In this document: positions 51,695 through 60,416 of the stretch, piece after piece
How the letters are laid out: each line of letters opens with the position of its first letter
How positions within the stretch are numbered: position 1 is the stretch's first letter
NCBI GenBank assembly: GCA_964446865.1
Contig: CAYURD010000005.1
Location: 34,419 to 98,418 of the forward strand
Source of the DNA: Glaciecola sp964446865
Lineage (GTDB): Bacteria; Pseudomonadota; Gammaproteobacteria; Enterobacterales; Alteromonadaceae
DNA length: 64,000 nucleotides
Reading direction: 5' to 3'
Notes under the pieces: model-generated
The model's input: only the letters and a program-made list of their open reading frames with translations
The model's database searches: none
What the model was told of the DNA's origin: nothing
Position numbers and translations under genes: made by a program

Positions 51695-52381
51695 ATGTCA
51701 AAAAATTTGACCCAACAACTTACACACAAGCTTGGGGAAGCGATTGTCAGTGGTGAATACCCTGTGGGTTTAGGGATGCCATCTGAAGCAATCTTATGTG
51801 AACAATTCGAAGTCAGTAGAAGCGCGACACGCGAAGCGGTTAAGATGCTTTCTGCAAAAGGCTTAATTTCGTCAAGACCAAAACAAGGCATCAGAGTAAA
51901 TGAAGAGTCAAATTGGAATTTATTCGACACAGATGTACTGGAATGGATTTTAAAAAGTAAGCCGTCGCTCAATCTGCTAAAAGAATTTACGCAGGTACGT
52001 TATGCCATTGAGCCTATGGCAGCAAAACTAGCCGCTGAAAATGCATCGCCTATACAACTGAAAAAGATGGAAGAAGCACTTTATCGAATATCAGTCGCAC
52101 AAGAAGGTTTAGACGACCAACTCGATGCACACATTAGCTTTTTGAATACTATTTTAATGGCCAGCAGTAATCGTTTTTTTATCCAGCTTACACAGTTTGT
52201 CAACGCAGCGCTTAGGGTCAGTATCCGCTACACAAATAATGTGAAGGGTGTCTCAAACAATGACGCTAGTTTCCATCAAAAAGTGTTTGAAGCTATCAAA
52301 AATGGTGATTCGGTAAACGCATATAAACTCGTTGCAGAGATACTCGAGGATGCTTTGGCGCTAATAGAGAATAGGCTATAA
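51695..52381 (+). CDS. GntR-family regulator, FCD/FadR type
   Basis: The start is set at the ATG at 51695; longer frames would run through the proposed operator. The 228-residue protein has an N-terminal winged helix (about 8-70: GEAIVSGEYPVGLGMPSEAILCEQFEVSRSATREAVKMLSAKGLI, ending SRPKQGIRV) and a helical FCD effector domain (about 95-225) with metal-ligand candidates (Asp and two His, for example HISFLNTIL and HQKVFEAIKNG). Related proteins repress sugar-acid and sugar catabolism. It lies 140 bases after the alpha-galactosidase, and a 17-bp motif links it with the receptor gene, so it is the likely local repressor. Confidence 0.9.
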   Translation: MSKNLTQQLTHKLGEAIVSGEYPVGLGMPSEAILCEQFEVSRSATREAVKMLSAKGLISSRPKQGIRVNEESNWNLFDTDVLEWILKSKPSLNLLKEFTQVRYAIEPMAAKLAAENASPIQLKKMEEALYRISVAQEGLDDQLDAHISFLNTILMASSNRFFIQLTQFVNAALRVSIRYTNNVKGVSNNDASFHQKVFEAIKNGDSVNAYKLVAEILEDALALIENRL

Positions 52382-52423
52382 AATAATCCTTTTTGCCTCA
52401 GTAAAAACAGGCAATAGAAAGGT

Positions 52424-52452
52424 TTGCGCATTACTCTAAATCCTTGTATACT
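52424..52452 (+). promoter_or_regulatory. Sigma-70 promoter of the rimP operon
   Basis: TTGCGC (52424-52429), exactly 17 bases, TATACT (52447-52452), followed by a C/G-rich discriminator CTCGCC. The predicted 5' leader is about 445 bases long. Confidence 0.7.
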
Positions 52453-52506
52453 CTCGCCATTAATAACGAACTCCCTGTTGTTGTATCGGGTATTAAGTCG
52501 GATAGT

Positions 52507-52562
52507 ATTGCAAAGATTATTGCAAAGAGTACTGTAAATAGTATTGCAAAGAGCACTGTAAA
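52507..52562 (+). repeat. ATTGCAAAGA repeats in the rimP leader
   Basis: The ten-base word ATTGCAAAGA occurs at 52507, 52519 and 52543 (12- and 24-base steps); the last two copies are each followed by G-[T/C]-ACTGTAAA. Confidence 0.8.
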
Positions 52563-52803
52563 AAAGTGCCTCAGACGGCGAATAGCACAGCACATCGAAA
52601 ATTACTGATATAATTAATCGATATACTTTGCCATCCTTTACCTTATGCACGTTTAGTAGCACAGTAACGTTAGTACAAGCGGCATTGATATTCGTCATTG
52701 TATCAATTGTCAACTTATAAAGTGTGTTTAAGTAGATAGCCAAAGACGGCTTACTCGAAAACTACTAACACTTTGCAGTATAAGTATTACAGATTGATGT
52801 GAT

Positions 52804-52823
52804 AGCTCCGCTTGTACGGGGCT
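52804..52823 (+). terminator. Leader terminator/attenuator 1 before rimP
   Basis: Stem AGCTCCG/CGGGGCT (one T-G pair), loop CTTGTA, then a T-rich tract. Confidence 0.7.
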
Positions 52824-52835
52824 TTTTTGTTTTTG

Positions 52836-52854
52836 TTGGCCAAAGAATGGCCAA
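52836..52854 (+). promoter_or_regulatory. Leader hairpin 2 before rimP
   Basis: Perfect 7-bp stem TTGGCCA/TGGCCAA with loop AAGAA between the two terminator-like hairpins; no T-tract. Possible antiterminator or RNase III-type structure. Confidence 0.55.
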
Positions 52855-52862
52855 TTTGTAAT

Positions 52863-52882
52863 GGGCTTTATGCCCTTTTTTT
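52863..52882 (+). terminator. Leader terminator/attenuator 3 before rimP
   Basis: Stem GGGC/GCCC (possibly extended by weak pairs), loop TTTAT, then seven T, ending 22 bases before the rimP start. Confidence 0.65.
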
Positions 52883-52904
52883 GTATGTGTAATTGGAGTT
52901 ACGA

Positions 52905-53363
52905 TTGTCACAACTTGAAAGAAAATTAACCGAAATGTTGAACGCGCCCGTTGAAGCGATTGGCTTTGAGCTCGTTGGCTTAGAGTTTGTCCGTGCGGGC
53001 AAGCATTCGACTTTGCGTATTTACATTGACTCTGAAAAGGGTATTGATGTCGATGATTGTGCTGATGTGAGTCATCAAGTTAGTGCAGTACTCGACGTTG
53101 AAGATCCTATCAGTACGGAATACAACTTAGAGGTGTCTTCTCCTGGATTAGATAGACCTTTATTTAAACCTGAACATTATCAGCAGGTAGCAGGGCAAAC
53201 AATTACCGTGAAATTACAAATGCCAGAAAATGGACGTCGTAATTTTAAAGGTGTTTTAGGCCATGTTGATAATACCGTTTTTAGTATTGATGTAGACAAC
53301 GAAACCTTTGAATTAGCATTTGATAATGTATTAAAAGCTAACGTAGTCCCAGAATTTGATTAA
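52905..53363 (+). CDS. rimP: Ribosome maturation factor RimP
   Basis: The start is the TTG at 52905, six bases after GGAG; this gives (M)SQLERKLTEML, matching the E. coli N-terminus, and 152 residues. A TTG at 52893 overlaps the ribosome binding site. Conserved stretches are EAIGFELVGLEFVR, LRIYIDSEKGIDVDDC and YNLEVSSPGLDRPLF. RimP binds the 30S subunit and helps assembly with S19/S12. First gene of the operon behind the attenuated leader; nusA begins 36 bases after its stop. Confidence 0.96.
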   Translation: MSQLERKLTEMLNAPVEAIGFELVGLEFVRAGKHSTLRIYIDSEKGIDVDDCADVSHQVSAVLDVEDPISTEYNLEVSSPGLDRPLFKPEHYQQVAGQTITVKLQMPENGRRNFKGVLGHVDNTVFSIDVDNETFELAFDNVLKANVVPEFD

Positions 53364-53398
53364 ACCTATTATGCTCTAGGGTGAGCAATGAGGCGAAA

Positions 53399-54892
53399 AT
53401 GAGTAAAGAAATATTACTAGTAGCAGAAGCCGTTTCTAACGAGAAACAGGTGCCAAGAGAAAAAATTTTTGAAGCATTAGAATTTGCATTAGCAAGTGCC
53501 ACTAAAAAGAAAAACGATGGCGATATTGAAGTACGGGTCGAAATTGACCGAGAAACGGGTGATTTTGACACCTTCCGTCGTTGGATGGTGGTAGAGGATG
53601 ATGCGGAGCAAGAAAACCCATTCGCTGAAATTACCATATCGGCAGCGCAAATAGATGAGCCTGAGATAGAACTAGGCGGTTTTGTTGAAGAACAAATCGA
53701 CTCTATTTCGTTTGACAGAATTACGACACAGACAGCCAAGCAAGTCATTGTACAAAAAGTACGTGAGGCTGAACGCGCACAGATGATTGCTGAGTACGAG
53801 GACAAAGTAGGTGAACTTGTTACTGGCACCGTTAAAAAGGTTAATCGCGATAACGTACTAATCGATTTAGGCAATAACGCTGAAGGTGTCATTTTCAGAG
53901 AAGACATGCTTCCTCGCGAAACCTTTAGACCTGGCGATCGTGTTCGCGGTCTATTGTACGTTATTCGCCCCGAAGCAAGAGGTGCACAACTTTTCATTAG
54001 TCGAACACATCCAGACATGTTGGTTGAACTTTTCAGACTAGAAGTGCCAGAAATTGCTGAAGAAACATTAGAAATTAAAGCTGCAGCTCGCGATCCGGGC
54101 GCACGTGCAAAGATTGCTGTTAAGACAAACGATAAGCGTCTTGACCCAGTTGGTGCGTGCGTAGGAATGCGAGGTTCAAGAGTTCAAGCTGTCTCTAGCG
54201 AATTAGGCGGAGAGCGTGTTGATATCGTGTTATGGGATGAAAATCCAGCGACATTTGTGGTTAATGCGATGGCGCCTGCTGAAGTTGCATCAATCGTTGT
54301 TGATGAAGATGCTAAAGCAATGGATGTTGCCGTAGAGAGTGATAACTTAGCGCAAGCTATTGGCCGTAACGGGCAAAATATCCGTCTTGCTAGCCAATTA
54401 AGCGGCTGGGAACTCAACGTGATGACAGTCGAAGATTTAGCATCTAAGCATGAAGAAGAGAATCAAAAAGTATTATCAGTATTTACTGAAGGTTTAGATA
54501 TTGATGAAGACTTTGCGCTAGTACTAGTTGATGAAGGTTTTACAAGTCTAGAAGAAATCGCCTATGTACCGGTTAGTGAACTTTTGGACATAGAAGGTCT
54601 AGACGAAGATATTGTTGAAGAATTAAGAGGTCGAGCTAAAGCAGCACTAACAACACGTGCATTGGCTAACGAAGAATCTCTAGAGTCTGCAGAGCCTGAG
54701 CAAGAATTGCTTGATTTAGAAGGTATGGATAAACACGTAGCCTATATTTTGGCCAGTCGCGGTGTAACTAACCTAGAGCTTCTAGCCGAGCAAGGCACAG
54801 ACGAAATAAGTGATATAGAAGAGTTGACCGAAGAAAAAGCGGGCGAGCTGATAATGGCTGCACGTAACCTGGTTTGGTTTAACGAAGAATAG
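53399..54892 (+). CDS. nusA: Transcription termination/antitermination factor NusA
   Basis: The start is the ATG at 53399 (MSKEILLVAEAVSNEK) after GAGG; the GTG at 53381 is rejected. The 497-residue protein has the NusA N-domain (1-125), S1 domain (about 130-200), two KH domains (about 200-345, with GRNGQNIRLASQL) and two C-terminal acidic helix-hairpin repeats (about 365-490), as in E. coli (495). It binds RNA polymerase and controls pausing and antitermination. Its product may act on the operon's own leader hairpins, as NusA autoregulation is known in E. coli. Confidence 0.98.
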   Translation: MSKEILLVAEAVSNEKQVPREKIFEALEFALASATKKKNDGDIEVRVEIDRETGDFDTFRRWMVVEDDAEQENPFAEITISAAQIDEPEIELGGFVEEQIDSISFDRITTQTAKQVIVQKVREAERAQMIAEYEDKVGELVTGTVKKVNRDNVLIDLGNNAEGVIFREDMLPRETFRPGDRVRGLLYVIRPEARGAQLFISRTHPDMLVELFRLEVPEIAEETLEIKAAARDPGARAKIAVKTNDKRLDPVGACVGMRGSRVQAVSSELGGERVDIVLWDENPATFVVNAMAPAEVASIVVDEDAKAMDVAVESDNLAQAIGRNGQNIRLASQLSGWELNVMTVEDLASKHEEENQKVLSVFTEGLDIDEDFALVLVDEGFTSLEEIAYVPVSELLDIEGLDEDIVEELRGRAKAALTTRALANEESLESAEPEQELLDLEGMDKHVAYILASRGVTNLELLAEQGTDEISDIEELTEEKAGELIMAARNLVWFNEE

Positions 54893-54914
54893 GTCAATAG
54901 GAGAATTAATTAAT

Positions 54915-57524
54915 ATGGCAGAAGTTTCCATAGAAAAGTTAGCAAGTGATATCAATACGACTGTTGACCGATTATTAAAACAATTTAAAGATGCAGGTAT
55001 CGAAAAGTCTGCTGATGCAATGGTGACTGAGGAAGAAAAGCAAACACTGCTTGATTTTCTGAGTAAACAGCACGGCGGCGCGGGCGCAGCAACGGCCCCT
55101 AAAAAGATGACTTTGCAACGCAAAACGACCAGCACGATTAGTTTAGGAAAGTCGCGAGCAGTTAAAGTAGAAGTGCGTAAAAAGCGTACCTACGTAAAAC
55201 GCTCTGATGAAGAGATTAAACGTCTTGCTGAAGAAGAAGCGCAGCGTAAAGCTGACGAAGAGGCGCGTAAAGAAGAAGAACGCAAGGCGGCAGAAGCAGC
55301 CAAAGCCGCTGCTGAAGAAAAAGCGAAACTCGCTGCTGAAGCTCGTAAAAAGCAAGAAGCAGAGCGTATCGCACGCGCTGAGAAAGCGAAAAAAGAAGCT
55401 GAAGAGCGTAAAGCGGCGGACTCTACCTTAACTGACGAAGAGCGCGCTGCGCAAGAGCAAGCGCGAGCTGAAGCTGAACGTATCAAAAAGCAGCAAGAAG
55501 AAGAAGCCCAGAAAAAACTTGAAAAAGACGCTAAAAAAGCAGCTGAAGAAGCACGTAAGCTAGCGGAAGAAAACGAGCGACGTTGGAAAGAAGAAGAAGA
55601 ATTGCGCAAAAAAGAAGAAGCGCAAGAGGTTCATTTACACTCAAACCGTTATGCTCAACAAGCAGAAGATGAAGAAGATGCCCAAGTTGAGCGTGGTGGT
55701 AGACGTCGTAAGAAGTCTAGAAAAAATGCTGGTGAAGAGCTTAAGCACAGCTTTAACAAGCCTGTGGCGCCAGTTGAACGTATCGTTAAACTTGGCGAAA
55801 CGATAACCGTAGGTGACTTAGCGAGCCGTATGTCGGTTAAAGGCACTGAAGTTATTAAAACCATGATGAAAATGGGCGAAATGGCGACCATTAACCAAGT
55901 TCTGGACCAGGAAACTGCTGTTTTAGTGGTTGAAGAAATGGGCCATAAGTATGAATTGGTCAATGAAAACGCGTTAGAAGAAGAGCTGATTGCTTCGTCA
56001 ACTGACGGCGAAAAAGACTCAAGAGCGCCAGTTGTTACCATAATGGGTCATGTAGATCACGGTAAAACATCTTTACTTGACTATATTCGTCGAGCCAAAG
56101 TGGCCGATGGTGAAGCCGGTGGTATTACTCAGCATATTGGTGCGTATAGCGTTCAGACAGATAACGGTCGTATTGCGTTTTTAGATACACCAGGACACGC
56201 TGCCTTTACCGCAATGCGCGCCCGTGGTGCAACAGCGACTGATATTGTTGTATTGGTTGTTGCTGCCGACGATGGTGTTATGCCTCAAACCAAAGAAGCT
56301 ATTCAGCATTCTAACGCTGCTAATGTGCCGCTAATTGTTGCGGTTAACAAAATGGATAAAGAAACCGCAGACCCTGACAGAGTAAAAACTGAGCTTTCAC
56401 AAGTTGAAGTTATTTCAGAAGAATGGGGCGGTGATTATCAATTTGTCAATGTATCTGCCAAAACAGGTATGGGTGTTGACGAACTGCTTGAAGCGATTAA
56501 CTTACAAGCTGAAGTCCTTGATTTACAAGCGGTTAAGTCAGGTTCTGCTCGTGGTATAGTCATTGAATCACGATTAGATAAGGGCCGCGGTCCAGTCGCA
56601 TCTGTTCTTGTACAAGAAGGGCAACTTAAGCCAGGTGATATTTTATTATGTGGTGAAGAGTATGGTCGTGTTAGAGCGATGCGAGATGAGCACGGTGTCG
56701 AAATTAAAGTCGCTGGCCCATCAACTCCGGTTGAAGTACTAGGCTTATCGGGCGTACCGATTGCGGGCGAAAATGCGCTTGTCGTGCAAGACGAACGCAA
56801 GGCGCGTGAAGTTGCCGCTAAACGTCACACTAAACAACGTGAACTGAAACTTGCTAAACAGCAAAAAGCGAAGCTCGAAAACATGTTTGCGAACATGGAG
56901 AGTGGAGACGTTAGTGAATTGAACATTGTATTAAAAGCCGATGTTCAAGGTTCAATTGAAGCGATTGCTGATAGTTTGACGCGTTTATCAACTGCCGAAG
57001 TAAAAGTGAATATTGTGGGTAGTGGAGTAGGTGGTATCACTGAAACTGACGCTAGCTTAGCGGCTGCATCATCTGCAATCGTGGTTGGTTTTAACGTTCG
57101 TGCAGATGCAACAGCTCGCAAGATGATTGAAGCTGAAGAGATTGATTTGCGTTACTACAGCATCATTTATGAACTAATTGATGAAGTTAAACAAGCCATG
57201 AGCGGTATGCTTGCGCCTGAGTTTAAACAAGAAATCATTGGTTTGGCTGAAGTGCGTGATGTATTCAAATCGCCGAAGATCGGCGCAATTGCCGGCTGTA
57301 TGGTGACAGAAGGGACTATTAAACGTAGTAATCCAATTCGTGTCTTACGAGATAATGTGGTTATTTATGAAGGTGAACTAGAGTCATTGCGCCGCTTTAA
57401 AGACGACGTACAAGATGTCAAAAAAGGCATTGAGTGTGGTATTGGTGTGAAAAACTACAATGACGTAAAAGTTGGCGACCAAATAGAAGTATTTGAGATT
57501 GTCGAAGTTAAGCGAGAAATTTAG
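54915..57524 (+). CDS. infB: Translation initiation factor IF-2
   Basis: TAGGAGA lies upstream of the ATG. The 869-residue protein has an IF2 N-terminal subdomain (1-50), a long Lys/Glu/Ala-rich helix (about 90-245), a second IF2_N domain (about 290-345) and the G domain with GHVDHGKT (about 378), DTPGHAAF, NKMDKE and SAKTG. Domains II-IV follow to the C-terminus. It delivers fMet-tRNA to the 30S P site with GTP. The highly repetitive Ala/Glu/Lys region gives long antisense open frames that are not genes. A terminator-like hairpin lies between it and rbfA. Confidence 0.98.
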   Translation: MAEVSIEKLASDINTTVDRLLKQFKDAGIEKSADAMVTEEEKQTLLDFLSKQHGGAGAATAPKKMTLQRKTTSTISLGKSRAVKVEVRKKRTYVKRSDEEIKRLAEEEAQRKADEEARKEEERKAAEAAKAAAEEKAKLAAEARKKQEAERIARAEKAKKEAEERKAADSTLTDEERAAQEQARAEAERIKKQQEEEAQKKLEKDAKKAAEEARKLAEENERRWKEEEELRKKEEAQEVHLHSNRYAQQAEDEEDAQVERGGRRRKKSRKNAGEELKHSFNKPVAPVERIVKLGETITVGDLASRMSVKGTEVIKTMMKMGEMATINQVLDQETAVLVVEEMGHKYELVNENALEEELIASSTDGEKDSRAPVVTIMGHVDHGKTSLLDYIRRAKVADGEAGGITQHIGAYSVQTDNGRIAFLDTPGHAAFTAMRARGATATDIVVLVVAADDGVMPQTKEAIQHSNAANVPLIVAVNKMDKETADPDRVKTELSQVEVISEEWGGDYQFVNVSAKTGMGVDELLEAINLQAEVLDLQAVKSGSARGIVIESRLDKGRGPVASVLVQEGQLKPGDILLCGEEYGRVRAMRDEHGVEIKVAGPSTPVEVLGLSGVPIAGENALVVQDERKAREVAAKRHTKQRELKLAKQQKAKLENMFANMESGDVSELNIVLKADVQGSIEAIADSLTRLSTAEVKVNIVGSGVGGITETDASLAAASSAIVVGFNVRADATARKMIEAEEIDLRYYSIIYELIDEVKQAMSGMLAPEFKQEIIGLAEVRDVFKSPKIGAIAGCMVTEGTIKRSNPIRVLRDNVVIYEGELESLRRFKDDVQDVKKGIECGIGVKNYNDVKVGDQIEVFEIVEVKREI

Positions 57525-57573
57525 CACTTTTACATAAACGAACTCGATAGGCTTAACGCAGCTTAATGAGACC

Positions 57574-57598
57574 AAACGGAGGCCGAGTGCCTCCGTTT
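57574..57598 (+). terminator. Hairpin with T-tract between infB and rbfA
   Basis: Stem AAACGGAGGC (57574-57583)/GCCTCCGTTT (57589-57598) with loop CGAGT, followed by further T. It is a strong terminator in form yet stands inside the operon. Confidence 0.85.
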
Positions 57599-57637
57599 TT
57601 GTCAACAAAATATACAAGGTAATTGAGGCAATAGAGA

Positions 57638-58075
57638 GTGGCGAGAGAATTTTCTAGAACAGACCGAGTTGGTCAACAAATACATAAAGAAGTAGCAAGC
57701 ATACTTCAACATGAGTTTACACATAGAGAGCCAGAGGTTGGAATGATCACGGTCTCAGGTGTAGAAGTTAGTCGTGATTTAGCGCACGCGAAAATATTTA
57801 TCACTTTTTACAATCAAGATGAAAGCAAAGCGGATGATGACTTAAGAAAACTGCAAGAAGCAAAAAGCTTTGTAAGAGGTTTATTAGGACGTCGAATTAG
57901 AATGCGTAATGTGCCAGCATTGCACTTTTTTAAAGATAGCTCCATTATGGAGGGCGCGCGTATTTCTGCATTGGTGAATCAAGCTGTCGCAAGTGATAAG
58001 GCAAAAAGCACAAATGAAGATACTGATTCATTTGAAGATACTGATTCATCTGAAAATAATACAAGTGACCAATAA
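57638..58075 (+). CDS. rbfA: Ribosome-binding factor A
   Basis: The start is a GTG with GAGG about ten bases upstream. The 145-residue KH-like protein shows FSRTDRVGQQIHKEVA, VSRDLAHAKIFIT and MRNVPALHFFKDSS, standard RbfA landmarks, with an acidic Ser/Glu/Asp tail holding a short duplication (EDTDSFEDTDSSE). It aids maturation of the 16S 5' end and cold adaptation. Its stop overlaps the truB start (TAATG). Confidence 0.96.
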   Translation: MAREFSRTDRVGQQIHKEVASILQHEFTHREPEVGMITVSGVEVSRDLAHAKIFITFYNQDESKADDDLRKLQEAKSFVRGLLGRRIRMRNVPALHFFKDSSIMEGARISALVNQAVASDKAKSTNEDTDSFEDTDSSENNTSDQ

Positions 58076-59016
58076 TGGCTCGAAAACGCAAAGGTAGACC
58101 CATTAATGGCGTCTTACTTGTCGATAAACCAAGTGGCGTTTCGTCTAATTATGTCGTTCAAGGCATTAAGCGCATGTTTAAAGCCGCGAAAGCAGGACAT
58201 ACAGGCGCGTTAGATCCGCTTGCCACTGGATTGTTACCTGTTTGCCTAGGAGAGGCGACTAAATTTTCACAGTTTTTATTAGATGCTGATAAAGCTTATG
58301 AGGTTGTGGCTAAATTAGGACAACGTACCGATACGTCTGATGCCGATGGGCAAATAGTCGAAACCCATGCTGTAGATGTGTGTGAAGCTGATATTAAAAA
58401 CGCACTCACACAATTTTTGGGCAATATAAAACAAGTACCCTCAATGTTTTCGGCGTTAAAGCATGAAGGCAAACCACTGTATTTTTACGCTCGACAAGGC
58501 ATTCATATTGACCGGCCTGCACGAGATATTTGTATCCATAGCATTGATTGGCTTGGACTCAATGGTGATGAACTTACATTAGCGGTAAAGTGCTCTAAAG
58601 GCACCTACATACGCACATTAGTGGATGATTTAGGTCAAGTCTTAGGATGCACAGCACATGTCAAAGAGTTAAGAAGAACACAAGTTGCTCATTACGACGC
58701 GAGTCAAATGCACACCTTCGAAGCGCTTGGCGAACTAGCAGCAGAAGTACAAGACGAAAACTTCAGCTCAATAGATAAGCTTCTTTTGTCTATGGATACA
58801 CCAATAAAAGACTTACCACTGGTTAACGTTGATGAGCTCATCGCTGCGTATTTTATGCAAGGTCGCGCAATTAGTGTTGATGATACACAACAAGAAGGCG
58901 TTGAGGCCGGCGATGTGTGGCGTGTTTATGCCAAGCAAGACAATAGGTTTTTGGGCGTTGCTTTTGTCGATAGCGAAAATAACTTACAGCCTAAACGCTT
59001 GGTTGTTTATTCTTGA
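58075..59016 (+). CDS. truB: tRNA pseudouridine-55 synthase TruB
   Basis: This 313-residue protein starts inside the rbfA stop (TAATG). It has GVLLVDKPSGVSSN, the catalytic Asp in HTGALDPLATGLLP (about residue 47), AYEVVAKLGQRTDTSDADG and KCSKGTYIRTLVDDLG, then a PUA-like C-terminus. It makes Psi55 in the T-loop of tRNAs. Confidence 0.97.
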   Translation: MARKRKGRPINGVLLVDKPSGVSSNYVVQGIKRMFKAAKAGHTGALDPLATGLLPVCLGEATKFSQFLLDADKAYEVVAKLGQRTDTSDADGQIVETHAVDVCEADIKNALTQFLGNIKQVPSMFSALKHEGKPLYFYARQGIHIDRPARDICIHSIDWLGLNGDELTLAVKCSKGTYIRTLVDDLGQVLGCTAHVKELRRTQVAHYDASQMHTFEALGELAAEVQDENFSSIDKLLLSMDTPIKDLPLVNVDELIAAYFMQGRAISVDDTQQEGVEAGDVWRVYAKQDNRFLGVAFVDSENNLQPKRLVVYS

Positions 59017-59033
59017 ATAAATGCTGATTTCAC

Positions 59034-59061
59034 TTGCGCTGTGATGGCAAATATATATAAT
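59034..59061 (+). promoter_or_regulatory. Sigma-70 promoter of rpsO
   Basis: TTGCGC (59034-59039), 16 bases, TATAAT (59056-59061), then a GC-rich discriminator ACGCGCTC. It allows rpsO to be transcribed apart from the operon. Confidence 0.75.
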
Positions 59062-59127
59062 ACGCGCTCTTTTATACACAACTGAATTAGTGATCGGTTG
59101 TGTTCACCCTCTAGATTGGAGAAATAC

Positions 59128-59397
59128 ATGTCACTAACTACAGCAGAAACTGCAAAAATAGTTGCCGATTATGGCGTTAAAGAAGGCGATACAGGTTCAC
59201 CTGAAGTACAAGTTGCATTGTTAACACACAACATTAACAAGCTTCAAGGCCATTTTGCAGACCATAAAAAAGACCATCACTCACGTCGTGGTTTATTAAG
59301 AATGGTTAGCCAACGCAGAAAATTACTTGATTACTTAAAAGGTAAGAACTCTGAGCGTTATCAAGACCTTATTAAGCGTTTAGGTTTACGTCGATAG
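59128..59397 (+). CDS. rpsO: Ribosomal protein S15
   Basis: The start is the ATG at 59128 with TTGGAGA upstream, giving 89 residues as in E. coli; the longer frame from 59098 is rejected. Landmarks are GDTGSPEVQVALLTHNI, HFADHKKDHHSRRGLLRMVS and RRKLLDYLKG. S15 is a primary 16S-binding protein and in E. coli represses its own translation through a leader pseudoknot. The usual next gene, pnp, is missing. Confidence 0.98.
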   Translation: MSLTTAETAKIVADYGVKEGDTGSPEVQVALLTHNINKLQGHFADHKKDHHSRRGLLRMVSQRRKLLDYLKGKNSERYQDLIKRLGLRR

Positions 59398-59417
59398 TCG
59401 ACAGACTTATCCGCATA

Positions 59418-59446
59418 AAAAAAAGCACCAATTAGGTGCTTTTTTT
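59418..59446. terminator. Bidirectional terminator after rpsO
   Basis: Arms AAAAAAAGCACC and GGTGCTTTTTTT with loop AATTA, between convergent rpsO and the minus-strand coiled-coil gene. Confidence 0.92.
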
Positions 59447-59481
59447 GTGTCTGTTATATTGAACAACAAAAAAGGTTATTT

Positions 59482-60216
59482 TTAGACTGATTTTTTGGCC
59501 AACTCGTCAAGCTTTGATTCTAAGGTTTGAATTTGTTGAAGCAAATTCGTGTTACGGCGTTCAAGTAAAATAAGTTTTTCACTCATTTCTCTCATGCTGC
59601 TACTGTTAGCACCATTCGACTGTTCAAATTCGTCTTGTTTAACATTGACAGCTAAAATGTCATTAGCCTGCGCATTTAGCTTTGTATTTATGCCATCAAC
59701 TCTTGATTGCATACTTGCTAATGAGCTTGAATTTGCTTTAGTTTTGTCATCTACTTCTTTAACTAACTTATTGGCATCGTTTTGTAGATCTTTAAGGTTA
59801 GCAGACAAGGTTTTTATTTCTTGCTGATTTCGTCTCCATGCTGACGCCCATAGTTTGTCCATTTGTTCCCAAAGTTCTTCAGCGCGCGTTGATAACTCGC
59901 CTACTTTTACTTGCAGTGCCACCGTCGAATTACCCATTTCTTCGCCAGTAGCTGAAAGTCTGTCTTCTAAAGCTTGTAACCTTTTCTCGTTAGCCGCAAT
60001 AATGGTTTGGCTATCTTGGTATAAGGTGTAGATGTACGCACCAGCGCCACACGACACTGCCGCTATGATTAAAGCAATAATGGCCACACTCTGACCAGCT
60101 TTGCTTGGCGCCGCCGTAGAGCCTGAATTTGACTGGCGTTGCGTCGCTCTTGGAATTCGATCGTTTATTTCAACATTGATGGGCGCAAAATCTTTGTCTT
60201 TATCATTCGCTGACAT
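59482..60216 (-). CDS. Bitopic coiled-coil membrane protein, 244 aa
   Basis: There is no signal peptide; a cytoplasmic N-terminus of ~45 polar residues is followed by one membrane helix (about 45-66, VAIIALIIAAVSCGAGAYIYTL) and then ~175 residues of almost continuous coiled coil (heptads from RLQALEDRL to KLDELAKK). The type II topology puts the coiled coil in the periplasm. No enzymatic motif. It is convergent with rpsO at the place where pnp is normally found, and divergent from the c-di-GMP protein gene. Function unknown; a structural or septal role is speculation. Confidence 0.75.
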   Translation of the reverse strand: MSANDKDKDFAPINVEINDRIPRATQRQSNSGSTAAPSKAGQSVAIIALIIAAVSCGAGAYIYTLYQDSQTIIAANEKRLQALEDRLSATGEEMGNSTVALQVKVGELSTRAEELWEQMDKLWASAWRRNQQEIKTLSANLKDLQNDANKLVKEVDDKTKANSSSLASMQSRVDGINTKLNAQANDILAVNVKQDEFEQSNGANSSSMREMSEKLILLERRNTNLLQQIQTLESKLDELAKKSV

Positions 60217-60416
60217 TCAACAGGTCCTCAGAAATTTTCATTTTTATTGGTTATCTACCGATATAATACAACAAGTTGTAAATTCGCCTAACTATTTCTA
60301 TAAACGACCAAAAAATAAAAAATAGTCGCGAAATAGAGACGCTTATTGCGCCTTTTCGTTGTAATACTCATCTGACTTCATATACTATGGTTTAACACAG
60401 TAATAATACAAATATT

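Larger units (their letters stand above)
52382..52904. other. Long leader region of the rimP-nusA-infB operon
   Basis: These 523 bases carry a promoter at 52424-52452, an A/T-rich 12/24-bp repeat (52507-52562), and three hairpins just before rimP, two with T-tracts (listed separately). No tRNA is encoded here, although metY usually sits at this place. A minus-strand frame (52276-52743) overlapping the regulator looks random. Confidence 0.7.

Noticed and set aside
52507..52562. CRISPR-like spacing of short repeats
   Set aside because: Units are 10-12 bases with no unique spacers of proper length; not a CRISPR array. The same holds for the arrays at 11061 and 35362.
52276..52743. 155-codon minus-strand frame overlapping the GntR gene end
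   Set aside because: Antisense to a sure gene for a third of its length; the rest reads through the leader repeats of rimP.
39564..52904. Integrative element with att sites at the initiator tRNA
   Set aside because: No integrase, no direct repeat of the tRNA 3' end was found near rimP; kept only as a synteny observation.
55190..55609. Long antisense Ser/Ala-rich frame within infB
   Set aside because: Product of the Glu/Ala/Lys codon bias of the IF-2 helix; not a gene.
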